NCBI GenBank assembly: GCA_025455065.1
Contig: JALONG010000007.1
Span: 1 to 64,000 of the forward strand
Length of the DNA: 64,000 bases
DNA from: Candidatus Kapaibacterium sp.
GTDB lineage: Bacteria > Bacteroidota > Ignavibacteria > Kapaibacteriales > UBA4661
Reading direction: 5' to 3'
In this document: piece after piece, positions 27,361 to 36,748 of the stretch
How positions within the stretch are numbered: the first letter of the stretch is position 1
How the letters are laid out: every line of letters begins with the position of its first letter
Notes under the pieces: model-generated
What the model saw: only the letters and a program-made list of their open reading frames with translations
Told to the model about the DNA's origin: nothing
Database searches by the model: none
Program-made: the position numbers and the translations under genes

Positions 27361-27993
27361 ATGAACGTTAAACAATCACATTCTTCGGCACAGGACACTG
27401 GCTATAAAGCCTCATCGAACCTTGTTTCTGAGCAAAACCACCAAGAATTGCACAGAGCAGTTACGGAATGTTGTGAGCAACATAACACATTTTTGATTGC
27501 CCTCGAATTACGCGGAAGCAAGGAACGACGGATTGTGGAAGTGTATGTTGATAAGCCGGAAGGTATTTCGCTGGATGAATGTAGTGCGTTATCTCATGCA
27601 CTCGGTGAAGTTCTTGAAGCAATAAAGGCGTTTCCGGCGGCATACCGTTTGGATGTTTCTTCGCCCGGCGTGGAGCGTCCACTTGTGCATCTTTGGCAAT
27701 TCACCCGCAACATAGGACGAATACTCGCTCTTGAGCTACACGACGGCACGAGCCTTAGAGGACGCATGAACGCAATTGAAGGAGAAGAAATCATCCTCGA
27801 CAGCGCAAACAAAGGTAAAGGCGGAAAATCTCGCACTGCGCCTCAACAAAAGCAATCTGCAAGCAAGAGAACCTCCGATTCGGCACATGATTCTGCTCAA
27901 AGCGAAGTTGCGTCCGGCGGCGTTTCGACAACATTTCCGATACGTGTTCGCCGAAACCTTATTAAACGCGCTGTCGTGGAGCTGGAATTTTGA
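27361..27993 (+). CDS. rimP: ribosome maturation factor RimP
   Basis: RimP is needed for 30S subunit assembly. The N-terminal domain has HNTFLIALELRGSKERRIVEVYVDKPEGISLDECSALSHALGEVLE, and the family core YRLDVSSPGVERPL is present. The C-terminal Sm-like barrel begins at IGRILALELHDGTSLRGRMNAIEGEEIIL. The barrel is interrupted by about 40 residues of low complexity (about 153-195, rich in K, S, A, Q), after which the last strand (IRVRRNLIKRAVVELEF) resumes. The total of 210 residues is longer than the usual ~150 because of this insert and an N-terminal extension of about 30 residues. It heads the conserved rimP-nusA-infB-rbfA-truB cluster. Confidence 0.9.
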   Translation: MNVKQSHSSAQDTGYKASSNLVSEQNHQELHRAVTECCEQHNTFLIALELRGSKERRIVEVYVDKPEGISLDECSALSHALGEVLEAIKAFPAAYRLDVSSPGVERPLVHLWQFTRNIGRILALELHDGTSLRGRMNAIEGEEIILDSANKGKGGKSRTAPQQKQSASKRTSDSAHDSAQSEVASGGVSTTFPIRVRRNLIKRAVVELEF

Positions 27994-28173
27994 TGGTAAC
28001 AACTGTTATCCTGGTTATCCGCACTAAACAAACTGCATAAAAAGGACAAAGCGGCTCTAATTCAGAACTCAAGAAAATATTTAGCAAGCAAGTATTGGTA
28101 GGCAATATCGGGATTTTTTCATCAATTCCAAACCTCGTAAATTCTCCATTCGTTATTTCTCAATCATTCACCA

Positions 28174-29628
28174 ATGGCACGGAAAGCAAAACCCAAATTC
28201 GACAAAAACATTATCGTTGATGCGTTTGCAGAAATGGCGCGTGATCGCGGCATTGACCGCGAAACGCTTCAAACGATTATCAAAGAAACTCTCTCCATGT
28301 TAGTTCGCAAAAAATATGGCGAACGCGCCGAGTTTGATATTGTAGTGAACATGGATAAAGGAGATATTGAAATTTATCGTATTCTGACCGTTGTCGAAAA
28401 TGTCGAAGACGCGGTGCTGGAAATCGCCCGGGAAGAAGCAAACCAGGGTGTGGAACAATACGATGCCGGTGATGAATTTTTGGAAGAAATTACGCTGGAC
28501 AACATTGCCGAAAACTTCGGTCGCCGCCTTGTTAATACTGCTGGACAAACGCTCAACCAGCGTATCCGCGACGTAGAACGCGACAATATCAACGCCTATT
28601 TTGCCGATAAAATCAGTGAAATTATCGTCGGCGAAGTCCACCATGTACGCCGCTCCGATGTTTTTGTGATGCATAATAACGTCGAAATGCGCCTCCCGCG
28701 TGAAGAGCAAATCCCTCGTGAGCGCTACCGCAAAAACGAGCCTATTCGCGCCATTATCAAAGAAGTCCGCAAACAAACGACTTCCGGCAGCGGACCAGAT
28801 ATTATCGTTTCTCGCGCTGATAATGCGTTTTTGGCGAAACTCTTTGAAATCGAAATTCCGGAGATTTACGACCGCCTAATCGAAATCAAAGCCATTGCCC
28901 GCGAACCGGGTGAGCGTGCCAAAGTAGCAGTGCAGTCCTTCGATGACCGTATTGACCCCGTCGGTGCCTGTGTCGGTATGAAGGGCATTCGTATTCATGC
29001 GATTGTGCGTGAGCTTTCCAACGAAAATATTGACGTTATCAACTTTTCTGACGACCCAGCAACGTTTATCGCTCGTGCGCTTTCGCCGGCAAAGGTCAAA
29101 AATATTCAAGTTTCTGCTGAAACCCGCTCTTGCACAGTGCTTGTGGCTGATGACCAAGTTTCACTGGCAATCGGGAAAAATGGTCAAAATGTCCGCTTGG
29201 CTTCACGCTTGACGGGATATTCGATTTCACTGGTCAAAGAAGGAATTGAGGACATTGAGTTGATTGAATTCCGCGATGAATTAGGCAAAGACTTGTATAT
29301 GCGCATCATCGAATCGGAAATTGACACCGCACGTGAGTTCTTAAATGCTGAACCAACGCGCCTTCTCTCCATTCCGGGCATGACACGTGAGCTTTTAGTA
29401 GAAATGCGTCGCATTATTTTAGAAGAGTTTGAAGAACGCGAAAACCCCGATGTTCGCGATTATATTTTGTCGCTGGAAAACGCGCAAAACGGTGCTTCTT
29501 TACCAGAAACACCCCTGGAAACAGCCCAAAACGATAGTGCGGGTAATGGCTCTGTAAACGGCTCTGCCTCTGCAATGCAGAATCCCCCACAAGAGATTGC
29601 GAATACTCAGATTGAAAACAACGGATAA
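28174..29628 (+). CDS. nusA: transcription termination/antitermination factor NusA
   Basis: A 484-residue NusA. The N-terminal RNA-polymerase-binding domain (IIVDAFAEMARDRGIDRETLQTIIKETLSM) leads into the S1 domain near 135-200 (ISEIIVGEVHHVRRSDVFVMHNNVEMRLPREEQ). Two KH domains follow (IIVSRADNAFLAKLFEIEIPEI onward, and DPVGACVGMKGIRIHAIVRELSNENIDVI with the GxxG-like loop, then SLAIGKNGQNVRLASRLTGYSI). A C-terminal helical region with a helix-hairpin-helix-like segment (EPTRLLSIPGMTRELLVEMRRIILEEF) ends in a low-complexity N/S/A-rich tail. It binds RNA polymerase and controls pausing. There are 180 bp between it and rimP, without a visible terminator. Confidence 0.96.
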   Translation: MARKAKPKFDKNIIVDAFAEMARDRGIDRETLQTIIKETLSMLVRKKYGERAEFDIVVNMDKGDIEIYRILTVVENVEDAVLEIAREEANQGVEQYDAGDEFLEEITLDNIAENFGRRLVNTAGQTLNQRIRDVERDNINAYFADKISEIIVGEVHHVRRSDVFVMHNNVEMRLPREEQIPRERYRKNEPIRAIIKEVRKQTTSGSGPDIIVSRADNAFLAKLFEIEIPEIYDRLIEIKAIAREPGERAKVAVQSFDDRIDPVGACVGMKGIRIHAIVRELSNENIDVINFSDDPATFIARALSPAKVKNIQVSAETRSCTVLVADDQVSLAIGKNGQNVRLASRLTGYSISLVKEGIEDIELIEFRDELGKDLYMRIIESEIDTAREFLNAEPTRLLSIPGMTRELLVEMRRIILEEFEERENPDVRDYILSLENAQNGASLPETPLETAQNDSAGNGSVNGSASAMQNPPQEIANTQIENNG

Positions 29629-29757
29629 CCTGCAACGAATAACTCAGCGAGATAATCCTTGCAACGATGAATTTTTTCTTGAATCAGACTTTCGGCATTG
29701 TGGAGCAACTATTAGATTTTATAAGCTCCCAAAGACGTTTCACTTTACTTTTTTTCT

Positions 29758-32700
29758 ATGGCAAGTATCGGAACAAAACTTTTCAAAATCGCCTCGCAGA
29801 TTAACGTCGGCAAGGAAACTATCGTTGCTTTCTTGCAGGGAAAGGGCTTTGCTATTGAGAACAAAGCAACGTCCACCCTGACCGACGATATGGTGGACCT
29901 CGTTCTGAAAAATTTTCAGAAAGAGGCGGCTGCCGCCTTGAAACAGCGAGCGAAAGAGACACCACACGGACACGACGACGCATCACACGACGATGCGACG
30001 ACAGGTGAACCTGTGCTTGCAACACAAACGGTAGAGAACCAAAGTGAAACTGCCACCGCTTGGGAACGAGAGTCTCCCGCTCTTGATACTCAAACACATC
30101 AGCAGTCAGAAACCCGACACGCAAACCAAGAGCCGTTACAGGCGGAAGTTGTCCATAATGATGCAGCAAGGGCAAACACAGCATCGGAGCAGTCTTTGTC
30201 CGGTAAAGCAACCGCAGTTGCCGTAGGTACAGTTATTCAACTTGAAGATTCGTCTTCTCGCCGCAAATTCAAGAAGGACAAAGAAGAACCGATTAAAAAA
30301 GAATCTTCACGAGAATCATCCTCAAATGATGCTTCCCGTGGCGAAAAACCACTTGCAACGAAAGGCGGAAAGCCATCATCGGCAGCAGCGCAAACACAAT
30401 CAAAAACAACAACGCAAGAGACTCCGCAAGCATTATCCAATGAGCAACAACCCCAGACGCAGCACTCAGAAAAGTCTGCACCCGCTTCACCAAGTGCGCA
30501 GACTTCGGCAACGCAATCTGCTGTATTGGCTGCCAATGAACCTGCCGCCGGCACACAATCGCAACAACCCTCGGCAAAACCTTTAACACAATCGTCATCA
30601 ACCGGAGATGCGAACCACAACGACGTTCATGATGACGACGTTGAGTTGCACGACGAAGATTTTGATGAAACCGATGCACAACGCGGCGACAAAAGCAAAC
30701 GAAAAAGGAAAAAGCGTATCGGCGAAGTCGAATATTTTGTGGATAGCGCACCGTATGCAACTCCGATGCCTACCGGTTTAACAATTTTGGGTAAAATCGA
30801 ACTTGGCGGCGGGCGCAGCAACAGTAATCCCGAACGTCCTCGTACCAACGAAAAACGCGGTAAATCTGTTCCACGTGCCGCAGGTGCAGATGAAACAAAA
30901 CCTCGCGTTAAAGGACTACCGCCAAAAGCGAAAGACTGGACAAAAGAAAATACACCTACAACTGGAAAAAAAACACTTGGTGTTGTAGGTAGTAGTAGTA
31001 GTGCTGGTGGCGGCGGTAGCAGTAGTGCGGCAAACAAGAAAAAACGAAAGAAAGGAAAACGCGAACAAGTAAGCGCCGAAGAGGTTGATAAGGCAATTCG
31101 CCGGACACTTTCCGGTCAGGACGAATCGCAACTTGCCATGCGCAGCCGTCTGCGCCAGCGTCGAAAGCAAGAACGCGCCGATGAATTGGAACGCCAAGCT
31201 GAACTCCGCGAAATAGAAGATACGATTTTGCGCGTTACCGAATTTATCACGGCGGCTGAACTTGCCGATATTATCGGTGTTCCGACCAATGAGATTATTC
31301 TCAAGTGTATGAGTCTCGGTCTCATGGTTTCCATTAACCAGCGCCTTGAGAAAGATACCATTACTCTTATTGCTTCTGATTACGAGTTGGAAGTAGAATT
31401 TGAAGATGCTTTTGCCGAAGAATCACTCGAAGAAGATGACGAGGATGATGAAGAACTCCTCGTTGCCCGCGCCCCGATTGTTACGGTCATGGGACACGTA
31501 GACCACGGCAAAACCTCACTTCTGGACTATATCCGCAAAACCAGCGTTGTAAGCGTAGAATCAGGCGGCATTACGCAGCACATCGGCGCTTACAGCGTCA
31601 AAACGGGTGACGGAAGCAAATTTATCACCTTTTTGGACACGCCCGGACACCAAGCATTTACCGCAATGCGGGCGCGTGGTGCGCAACTTACGGACTTAGT
31701 AGTGCTTGTTGTGGCAGCGGACGATAACGTGATGCCCCAAACGATTGAAGCTATCAGTCATGCAAGAGCAGCAAACGTTCCGATGGTTGTGGCAATCAAC
31801 AAAATTGACAAACCCGACGCGAACCCCGACAAAGTACGCCAGCAACTTTCTGACCACAATGTTCTTGTGGAAGAATGGGGCGGAAAATTCCAGTCGGCAA
31901 TGATTTCCGCGAAAAAAGGTACGAACATTGAACAACTGTTGGAGAAGATTCTCCTTGAAGCGGAAATTCTCAATCTCCGCGCAAATCCAGACCGCAACGC
32001 ACGTGGAACGGTTGTAGAATCAAAAATTGACAAAGGCAAAGGTACGGTTGCAACCTTGATTGTCCAAAAAGGCACATTGCGCGTCGGCGACCCCTTCCTG
32101 TGCGGCATCAATGCGGGGCGCGTCCGTGCGATGTTCAACGAAAACGGTGAGCGCGTCGAGGAAGCAATTCCCTCCACACCCGTACAGATTCTTGGTTTCG
32201 ACGGTGTTCCGCAAGCAGGTGATTCGTTTGTCGTTATGGAAAGCGAAGTAGAAGCGCGGGAAATCGCCACAACGCGCCAGCAAATTAAGCGTGAGCAGGA
32301 TTTCAAGCGCGTTCGCCACGTTACGCTGGACGACATTGCAAGCCGCATCAAAGCTGGTGGTGTGCAGGAACTCAAGATTATTCTCAAAGGCGATGCCGAC
32401 GGTTCGGTCGAGGCGCTGACGGATTCGCTCCAGAAACTTTCCACCGAAGAGGTGAAAGTAACGATTATTCACCGCGCTGTTGGTCCCATTTTGGAAGCAG
32501 ACGTGATGCTGGCTGCGGCTTCGGATGCGATTATCGTGGGTTTCCACGTGCGTCCGAATGCACAGGTAGCGAAACTTGCCGAAAACGAAGGTGTAGATAT
32601 TCGCCTTTACCGCATCATCTACGACTGTATCAACGAAGTGAAGTTGGCTTTGGAAGGAATGCTCATGCCGGAAATCAAAGAAGAGGTTGTCGGTGTGGCA

Positions 32701-32976
32701 GAAATCCGCGAAGTCTTCAAAATCAGCAAATTGGGCAATATCGCCGGTTGTTATATGCTTGAAGGCAAAATTACCCGTAACGACCCCATCCGTGTTCTCC
32801 GCGACGGTTTTGAGATTTTCACCGGAAAACTTTCCTCGCTCAAGCGTTTGAAAGACGACGTGAAAGAAGTAGATGCGGGCTTTGAATGTGGTATGGCGGT
32901 AGATGGCTTTAACGACATCAAAACCGGGGATTTGATTGAAGCCGTCCGCAAAACCGAAGTCAAACGTAAATTGTAA
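29758..32976 (+). CDS. infB: translation initiation factor IF-2
   Basis: A GTPase delivering fMet-tRNA to the 30S subunit. Residues 1-60 are the IF2 N-domain ([25 protein letters not shown]). A long, low-complexity charged region (about 60-490, rich in Q, S, T, A, E, with a poly-Ser/Gly tract) follows. Then comes the second IF2_N-like region ([26 protein letters not shown]). The G domain has G1 [13 protein letters not shown] near residue 576, G3 DTPGH, G4 NKID and G5 SAKKG. Domains II-IV complete the C-terminus, including the fMet-tRNA-binding domain. At 1072 residues it is long because of the linker. The start codon follows a pyrimidine run with no ribosome binding site. Confidence 0.97.
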   Translation: MASIGTKLFKIASQINVGKETIVAFLQGKGFAIENKATSTLTDDMVDLVLKNFQKEAAAALKQRAKETPHGHDDASHDDATTGEPVLATQTVENQSETATAWERESPALDTQTHQQSETRHANQEPLQAEVVHNDAARANTASEQSLSGKATAVAVGTVIQLEDSSSRRKFKKDKEEPIKKESSRESSSNDASRGEKPLATKGGKPSSAAAQTQSKTTTQETPQALSNEQQPQTQHSEKSAPASPSAQTSATQSAVLAANEPAAGTQSQQPSAKPLTQSSSTGDANHNDVHDDDVELHDEDFDETDAQRGDKSKRKRKKRIGEVEYFVDSAPYATPMPTGLTILGKIELGGGRSNSNPERPRTNEKRGKSVPRAAGADETKPRVKGLPPKAKDWTKENTPTTGKKTLGVVGSSSSAGGGGSSSAANKKKRKKGKREQVSAEEVDKAIRRTLSGQDESQLAMRSRLRQRRKQERADELERQAELREIEDTILRVTEFITAAELADIIGVPTNEIILKCMSLGLMVSINQRLEKDTITLIASDYELEVEFEDAFAEESLEEDDEDDEELLVARAPIVTVMGHVDHGKTSLLDYIRKTSVVSVESGGITQHIGAYSVKTGDGSKFITFLDTPGHQAFTAMRARGAQLTDLVVLVVAADDNVMPQTIEAISHARAANVPMVVAINKIDKPDANPDKVRQQLSDHNVLVEEWGGKFQSAMISAKKGTNIEQLLEKILLEAEILNLRANPDRNARGTVVESKIDKGKGTVATLIVQKGTLRVGDPFLCGINAGRVRAMFNENGERVEEAIPSTPVQILGFDGVPQAGDSFVVMESEVEAREIATTRQQIKREQDFKRVRHVTLDDIASRIKAGGVQELKIILKGDADGSVEALTDSLQKLSTEEVKVTIIHRAVGPILEADVMLAAASDAIIVGFHVRPNAQVAKLAENEGVDIRLYRIIYDCINEVKLALEGMLMPEIKEEVVGVAEIREVFKISKLGNIAGCYMLEGKITRNDPIRVLRDGFEIFTGKLSSLKRLKDDVKEVDAGFECGMAVDGFNDIKTGDLIEAVRKTEVKRKL

Positions 32977-33059
32977 GATTCTTTGTTCTCAAAAGTGTTG
33001 GGTGTGGAAATGGCGTACATCTGCGCTTTTCTCGCCCAACACTTCCCATTTTTACGAGT

Positions 33060-33449
33060 ATGTCCATTCGTACCGAAAAAGTTAGCAGCGAAATCCGTCA
33101 AGCATTGGCGCGACCGCTCACGAATTTGGCTTCAGAAATTTCCGCCGGATTCCTCACCGTTACCCACGTCCGTATGTCACCGGATTTGCGCATTGCGCGG
33201 GTGTATTTGAGTGTTTTTGGTGGCAAACTTTCCCCTGAACAAGCCGTTGCCAAAGTGAGTGAGCGTGCTGGACAGTTGCGCAAACAGGTTAGCAACCAAG
33301 TACGATTGCGCTTTTCACCGGAATTGCATTTTTATGTGGACGACACGTTAGATGCAATTAACCGCATTGAAACACTGCTCAAAAACGTTCCGCCTGCGGC
33401 TTCGCAGCCTGATGAAACGGATAATGCACACTCTCACGAATCCGCATGA
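33060..33449 (+). CDS. rbfA: ribosome-binding factor A
   Basis: A 129-residue KH-type 30S maturation factor needed for 16S 5'-end processing and cold growth. The family pattern RTEKVSSEIRQALARPL, then FLTVTHVRMSPDLRIARVYLSVFG and LRFSPELHFYVDDTLDAINRIETLL, is complete. Its stop overlaps the truB start by four bases (ATGA), so translation of the pair is coupled. Confidence 0.95.
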   Translation: MSIRTEKVSSEIRQALARPLTNLASEISAGFLTVTHVRMSPDLRIARVYLSVFGGKLSPEQAVAKVSERAGQLRKQVSNQVRLRFSPELHFYVDDTLDAINRIETLLKNVPPAASQPDETDNAHSHESA

Positions 33450-34225
33450 AACCTGAGATTGACAACCAAACGACGCAATGCGCAGCACCAATTCTGACAC
33501 GCGAAGCACTAACGCAGCCCGCTTTGTATGCCACATGGTTGGAAGGTTTAAGCACCGTCGGCGGTGTGGCATTGGTGGATAAAGGCAAAGATTGGACTTC
33601 GTTTGATGTGGTTGCAAAATTACGTGGCATTACGCGGCTCAAAAAAATTGGTCATGCCGGAACGCTTGACCCGCTTGCAACGGGCTTGCTGATTGTTTGT
33701 TTGGGAAAAATGACGAAATCTATCAATGATTTCCAAGAACAAACCAAAGGCTACCGTGCGGAGGTCAAACTCGGAGCGACCACCAAAACCGACGATGCCG
33801 AAGCACCCGAGGAAAACATAACACCGACCGAACACCTGACCGAAGAGCAGATTCAGAGCGCTATCGGGCAGTTTGTGGGTGAGATAACGCAGATTCCGCC
33901 GATGTTCTCGGCAATCAAAAAAAACGGTGTTCCGCTCTACAAGCTCGCTCGCAAAGGGCAGGAAATAGAGCGCGAAGCTCGGCACGTGAGGATTGATGCG
34001 ATTACGGTAGAATCACTCGCAATACCGCATTGCAGTCTGCACATCACCTGCTCCAAAGGCACGTATATTCGCTCTTTGGCGCGAGACATCGGCTCTACGC
34101 TTGGTGTCGGGGCGTATTTGGCAGATTTACGCCGCACAAGTATCGGTGCGTTTTCTGTGAAGGATGCTCTGACAATTCAAGAAATTTCGGAACTTCATGC
34201 TGCGTTGCGCCCAAAGGTTGGTTAA
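33446..34225 (+). CDS. truB: tRNA pseudouridine-55 synthase
   Basis: A 259-residue enzyme forming pseudouridine at position 55 in the T-loop of tRNAs. The catalytic Asp is in GHAGTLDPLATGLL (about residue 75). LVDKGKDWTSFDVVAKLR, YRAEVKLGATTKTDDAEAP and the CSKGTYIRSLARDIGSTLG block are all characteristic. The ~30 residues before the first conserved block are longer than usual and probably unstructured. It is translationally coupled to rbfA by an ATGA overlap. It is shorter than E. coli TruB and lacks a full PUA domain at the C-terminus, as in many Bacteroidota. Confidence 0.95.
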   Translation: MKPEIDNQTTQCAAPILTREALTQPALYATWLEGLSTVGGVALVDKGKDWTSFDVVAKLRGITRLKKIGHAGTLDPLATGLLIVCLGKMTKSINDFQEQTKGYRAEVKLGATTKTDDAEAPEENITPTEHLTEEQIQSAIGQFVGEITQIPPMFSAIKKNGVPLYKLARKGQEIEREARHVRIDAITVESLAIPHCSLHITCSKGTYIRSLARDIGSTLGVGAYLADLRRTSIGAFSVKDALTIQEISELHAALRPKVG

Positions 34226-34235
34226 TACTGCCACA

Positions 34236-34309
34236 CCTTGCAAAGGGCATAAAAACAAGGCTTTTTTACTTTTCATTTCTCAACTTTCTCCTTATTTCCT
34301 TGCAAAGGG
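34236..34309 (+). repeat. direct repeat CCTTGCAAAGGG flanking the truB-downstream gap
   Basis: CCTTGCAAAGGG occurs at 34236-34247 and 34298-34309, both followed by an A-rich CATAAAAACA/TTATGAAAACA stretch. The first copy can also pair (CCTTG with CAAGG at 34256-34260) just before CTTTTTT, giving a weak terminator for truB. The second copy ends 2 bp before the next start codon and may contribute to its ribosome binding site. Confidence 0.4.
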
Positions 34310-34311
34310 TT

Positions 34312-34893
34312 ATGAAAACATTCTTTCTTGCGCTCCTCGTTTTGGCTTCCCTAGCGCAAACGCTCCTCCAAGCACAACAGACCGGCACTCCCGCAACAAC
34401 CGTTGTGAGCAGTTCGACATCGGCAACGATGAAACCCAAAGAACAAGAACGCCCAAAGCCCAGCAAGGCGCTGAGAATCTTCTTTGAGTCGCGGAACGTG
34501 AATGGTCGCCCCGAAGGGTACGAAACGCTGTTGTCTATTGAAGAAAATGGCAACCTCAAATTTGAATTTCACACCGTTTCCAACCGCCGCGACAGTATTC
34601 GTGCGAAGTTGAAACCCCGCGAGTTACAAGCATTGATCAAATCCTTCAATGCGCCGAAGTTCTTCGCCGCAGAGCCGGAACAGCGCTTCGCGTATGCCGA
34701 TTGGATGCAGAGTTTGACAGTCGAAAAAGACGAAAAAGCCAAAACAATCCGCTTCATGGTGGACATTCGCAAACCCTCGAAAGAAGCCGTAGAGAAGCAC
34801 ATTCAAGAGCAGCTCGGCGCAGCAATGACGAAAGACGTGTGGAAATTTGTGCAACTTATTCGCGCTCTGAACGACCGATTTAAGTTTCAATAA
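34312..34893 (+). CDS. small secreted protein of unknown function
   Basis: A 193-residue protein with a clear signal peptide (MKTFFLALLVLASLAQTLLQAQ). A Ser/Thr/Lys-rich linker follows (to about residue 45), then a compact domain with alternating strands (KALRIFFESRNVNGRPEGYETLLSI, LKFEFHTVSNRR) and a helical end (VWKFVQLIRALNDRF). I do not recognise the family. Start at 34312 is chosen because the signal peptide begins there; the open frame continues upstream through truB but that part is not protein-like. It sits between truB and ribF in an otherwise housekeeping cluster, with its own upstream gap, so cotranscription is uncertain. Confidence 0.65.
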   Translation: MKTFFLALLVLASLAQTLLQAQQTGTPATTVVSSSTSATMKPKEQERPKPSKALRIFFESRNVNGRPEGYETLLSIEENGNLKFEFHTVSNRRDSIRAKLKPRELQALIKSFNAPKFFAAEPEQRFAYADWMQSLTVEKDEKAKTIRFMVDIRKPSKEAVEKHIQEQLGAAMTKDVWKFVQLIRALNDRFKFQ

Positions 34894-34941
34894 GAGTTTT
34901 TAGCCTTTTGTCAGCCATACTTTTAGCTCAAAAATTTTTCG

Positions 34942-34970
34942 CTGGTAAATTCATTCTTTCTTCGTACATT
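34942..34970 (+). promoter_or_regulatory. possible ribF promoter
   Basis: CTGGTA, 17 bp, TACATT, about 90 bp upstream of the ribF start. The -35 is one base from the TTGGTA seen upstream of carA and tig. A TAGCTTTG directly downstream also fits the Bacteroidota -7 pattern. Confidence 0.45.
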
Positions 34971-35058
34971 TGTAGCTTTGAAAAATTTTCGCTGCATCGC
35001 ATCCTTGTATTCAAATTTATTCAATTAACGCCTTTTTTCGGAAAGATAGCGCTCAAGT

Positions 35059-36015
35059 ATGGTCGTGTATCATTCATTCGACGAAGTTCCGCAGAACCAA
35101 GCAACGGTGCTGACTATCGGTACGTTTGACGGTTTGCACAAAGGGCATTTATCGCTTATCAATTTGCTGAAAGAACGGGCAAAAACGCTGGGAGCAAAAA
35201 CACTGCTGCTCACATTTCACCCGCATCCGCAAATTGTTTTGCAAAAACCCAATCGCCCGCCTGTTGAACTTTTGACCACGATTAAAGAGCGTATCCAACT
35301 TTTGAGCCAACTCGGTATTGACGGCGTTTTGGTGATTCCATTTTCAAGAGAATTTGCGCAAATAGGTGCAGAGCAGTTTGTCCGCGAATATCTCGTCGGC
35401 AAACTGAATATGAAGCACATTGTTATCGGCTACGACCATGCTTTTGGCAATAATCGTCAAGGCTCGGAGGATTTACTCACCACACTGAGCGGCGAACTGC
35501 GCTTCAGTGTTGAAAAAGCACCGATTGTTGATATTGACGGCGAAACTATCAGCAGCACCAAAGTACGTCGCGCCATTGCCGTAGGCGATATAACCAGAGC
35601 AAATCAACTTCTCGGCTTCCCCTATTTAGTCGGCGGGAAAGTCGTTGAAGGCGACGGACGCGGCAGAAAACTTGGGCTTCCGACGGCAAATATTGAACCA
35701 AGTGAGCCGCAAAAACTTCTTCCCAAAAACGGCGTGTATTTTGTTTCGGCATTGATAGACGGTAAAGAAGTTTTTGGCATGGCAAATATCGGTATTCGCC
35801 CAACATTCACCGACGATATTCATCCGCGCTTGGAAGTACACTTTTTTGATTGGAACAAAATGCTCTATGACCGCGAAGTAATGGTCGCTTTCCGCAAGTT
35901 CATCCGCGATGAACGGAAATTTGAAAGCACGGGCTTGTTCTTCGAGCAGATAGTCGCTGACCGCGATGTGTGCATGGAAGCAATCGAAAATATCAAACAA
36001 GGAAAACCAATCTGA
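35059..36015 (+). CDS. ribF: bifunctional riboflavin kinase / FAD synthetase
   Basis: A 318-residue enzyme that phosphorylates riboflavin to FMN and then adenylates it to FAD. The N-terminal FAD synthetase module has the nucleotidyltransferase motif LTIGTFDGLHKGHLSLI (HxGH-like), followed by LLTFHPHPQIVL and SSTKVRRAI. The C-terminal riboflavin kinase module has VGGKVVEGDGRGRKLGLPTANI, FGMANIGIRPTF, LEVHFFDWNKMLYDREVMVAF and a terminal FIRDERKF segment. In Gram-negative bacteria it frequently lies near truB and rpsO, as here. Confidence 0.96.
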   Translation: MVVYHSFDEVPQNQATVLTIGTFDGLHKGHLSLINLLKERAKTLGAKTLLLTFHPHPQIVLQKPNRPPVELLTTIKERIQLLSQLGIDGVLVIPFSREFAQIGAEQFVREYLVGKLNMKHIVIGYDHAFGNNRQGSEDLLTTLSGELRFSVEKAPIVDIDGETISSTKVRRAIAVGDITRANQLLGFPYLVGGKVVEGDGRGRKLGLPTANIEPSEPQKLLPKNGVYFVSALIDGKEVFGMANIGIRPTFTDDIHPRLEVHFFDWNKMLYDREVMVAFRKFIRDERKFESTGLFFEQIVADRDVCMEAIENIKQGKPI

Positions 36016-36164
36016 TAAGGCTAAGGAATGAGGGCAAAGGCTAAGGGATGAGAACAAAACTCATTATATTTTCTCAACATCTTTGGCTTTGTATTCGACA
36101 AAAAACGACAGCATAAACTTACATTAAACTTTTATACAACAACATTTTCCATAACGGAGAAACA

Positions 36165-36431
36165 ATGGTAACGCAAGAACGCAAAGCCGAAATCGTTAAG
36201 CAATTCGGCGGTTCAGACAACAACACCGGAAAACCGGAAGTACAAATCGCTCTTTTGACCGAACACATCAACGCTCTTTCCGGTCATCTCGAAAAGCACA
36301 AAAAAGATAACCACTCACGTCGCGGCTTGCTTCAGCTTGTAGGTCAGCGCCGTAAGATGCTCAGTTACTTGCAAGGCAGCGATATTAACCGCTACCGCGC
36401 CGTTGTTGCGGCTCTTTCGCTTCGTAAGTAA
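36165..36431 (+). CDS. rpsO: 30S ribosomal protein S15
   Basis: An 88-residue protein binding the central domain of 16S r[50 protein letters not shown] is the family core. A good ribosome binding site (GGAGA) precedes ATG. It is followed by a strong terminator and then pnp, the common rpsO-pnp order. Confidence 0.97.
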   Translation: MVTQERKAEIVKQFGGSDNNTGKPEVQIALLTEHINALSGHLEKHKKDNHSRRGLLQLVGQRRKMLSYLQGSDINRYRAVVAALSLRK

Positions 36432-36489
36432 GCCCCAAACCGCTCAGGAAAACCGTACTGGAATGAACCTTATACCCTCTCTACCTCTC

Positions 36490-36532
36490 GTGTAGCTTGC
36501 TTTTTCAAAGCAGGCTGCACGTTTGGTTTTTT
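36490..36532 (+). terminator. terminator between rpsO and pnp
   Basis: A 14-bp stem (36490-36503 with 36507-36520, two G-U pairs, 3-nt loop) is followed by GTTTGGTTTTTT. It limits readthrough from rpsO into pnp; in other bacteria this intercistronic hairpin is also where RNase III and PNPase autocontrol act. Confidence 0.8.
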
Positions 36533-36748
36533 AGGCTTATTCTGCCTTCACACCACATTACACGATACGACCGTAATTCACCCTCACAGTATTGCCAGAA
36601 ACGCCCCGCGTTCCGACTGTTCTTTTTCATGGCTTTTTTGTGTGCTGCAATGATTGTAGCATGATTCAATCTAGCCGATAGTCGGTACGCGGTTCGTTTT
36701 ATGTCAAGAATGTGGGGATGTTCTTTTCTCTTATTTTTTGTAGCTTAT

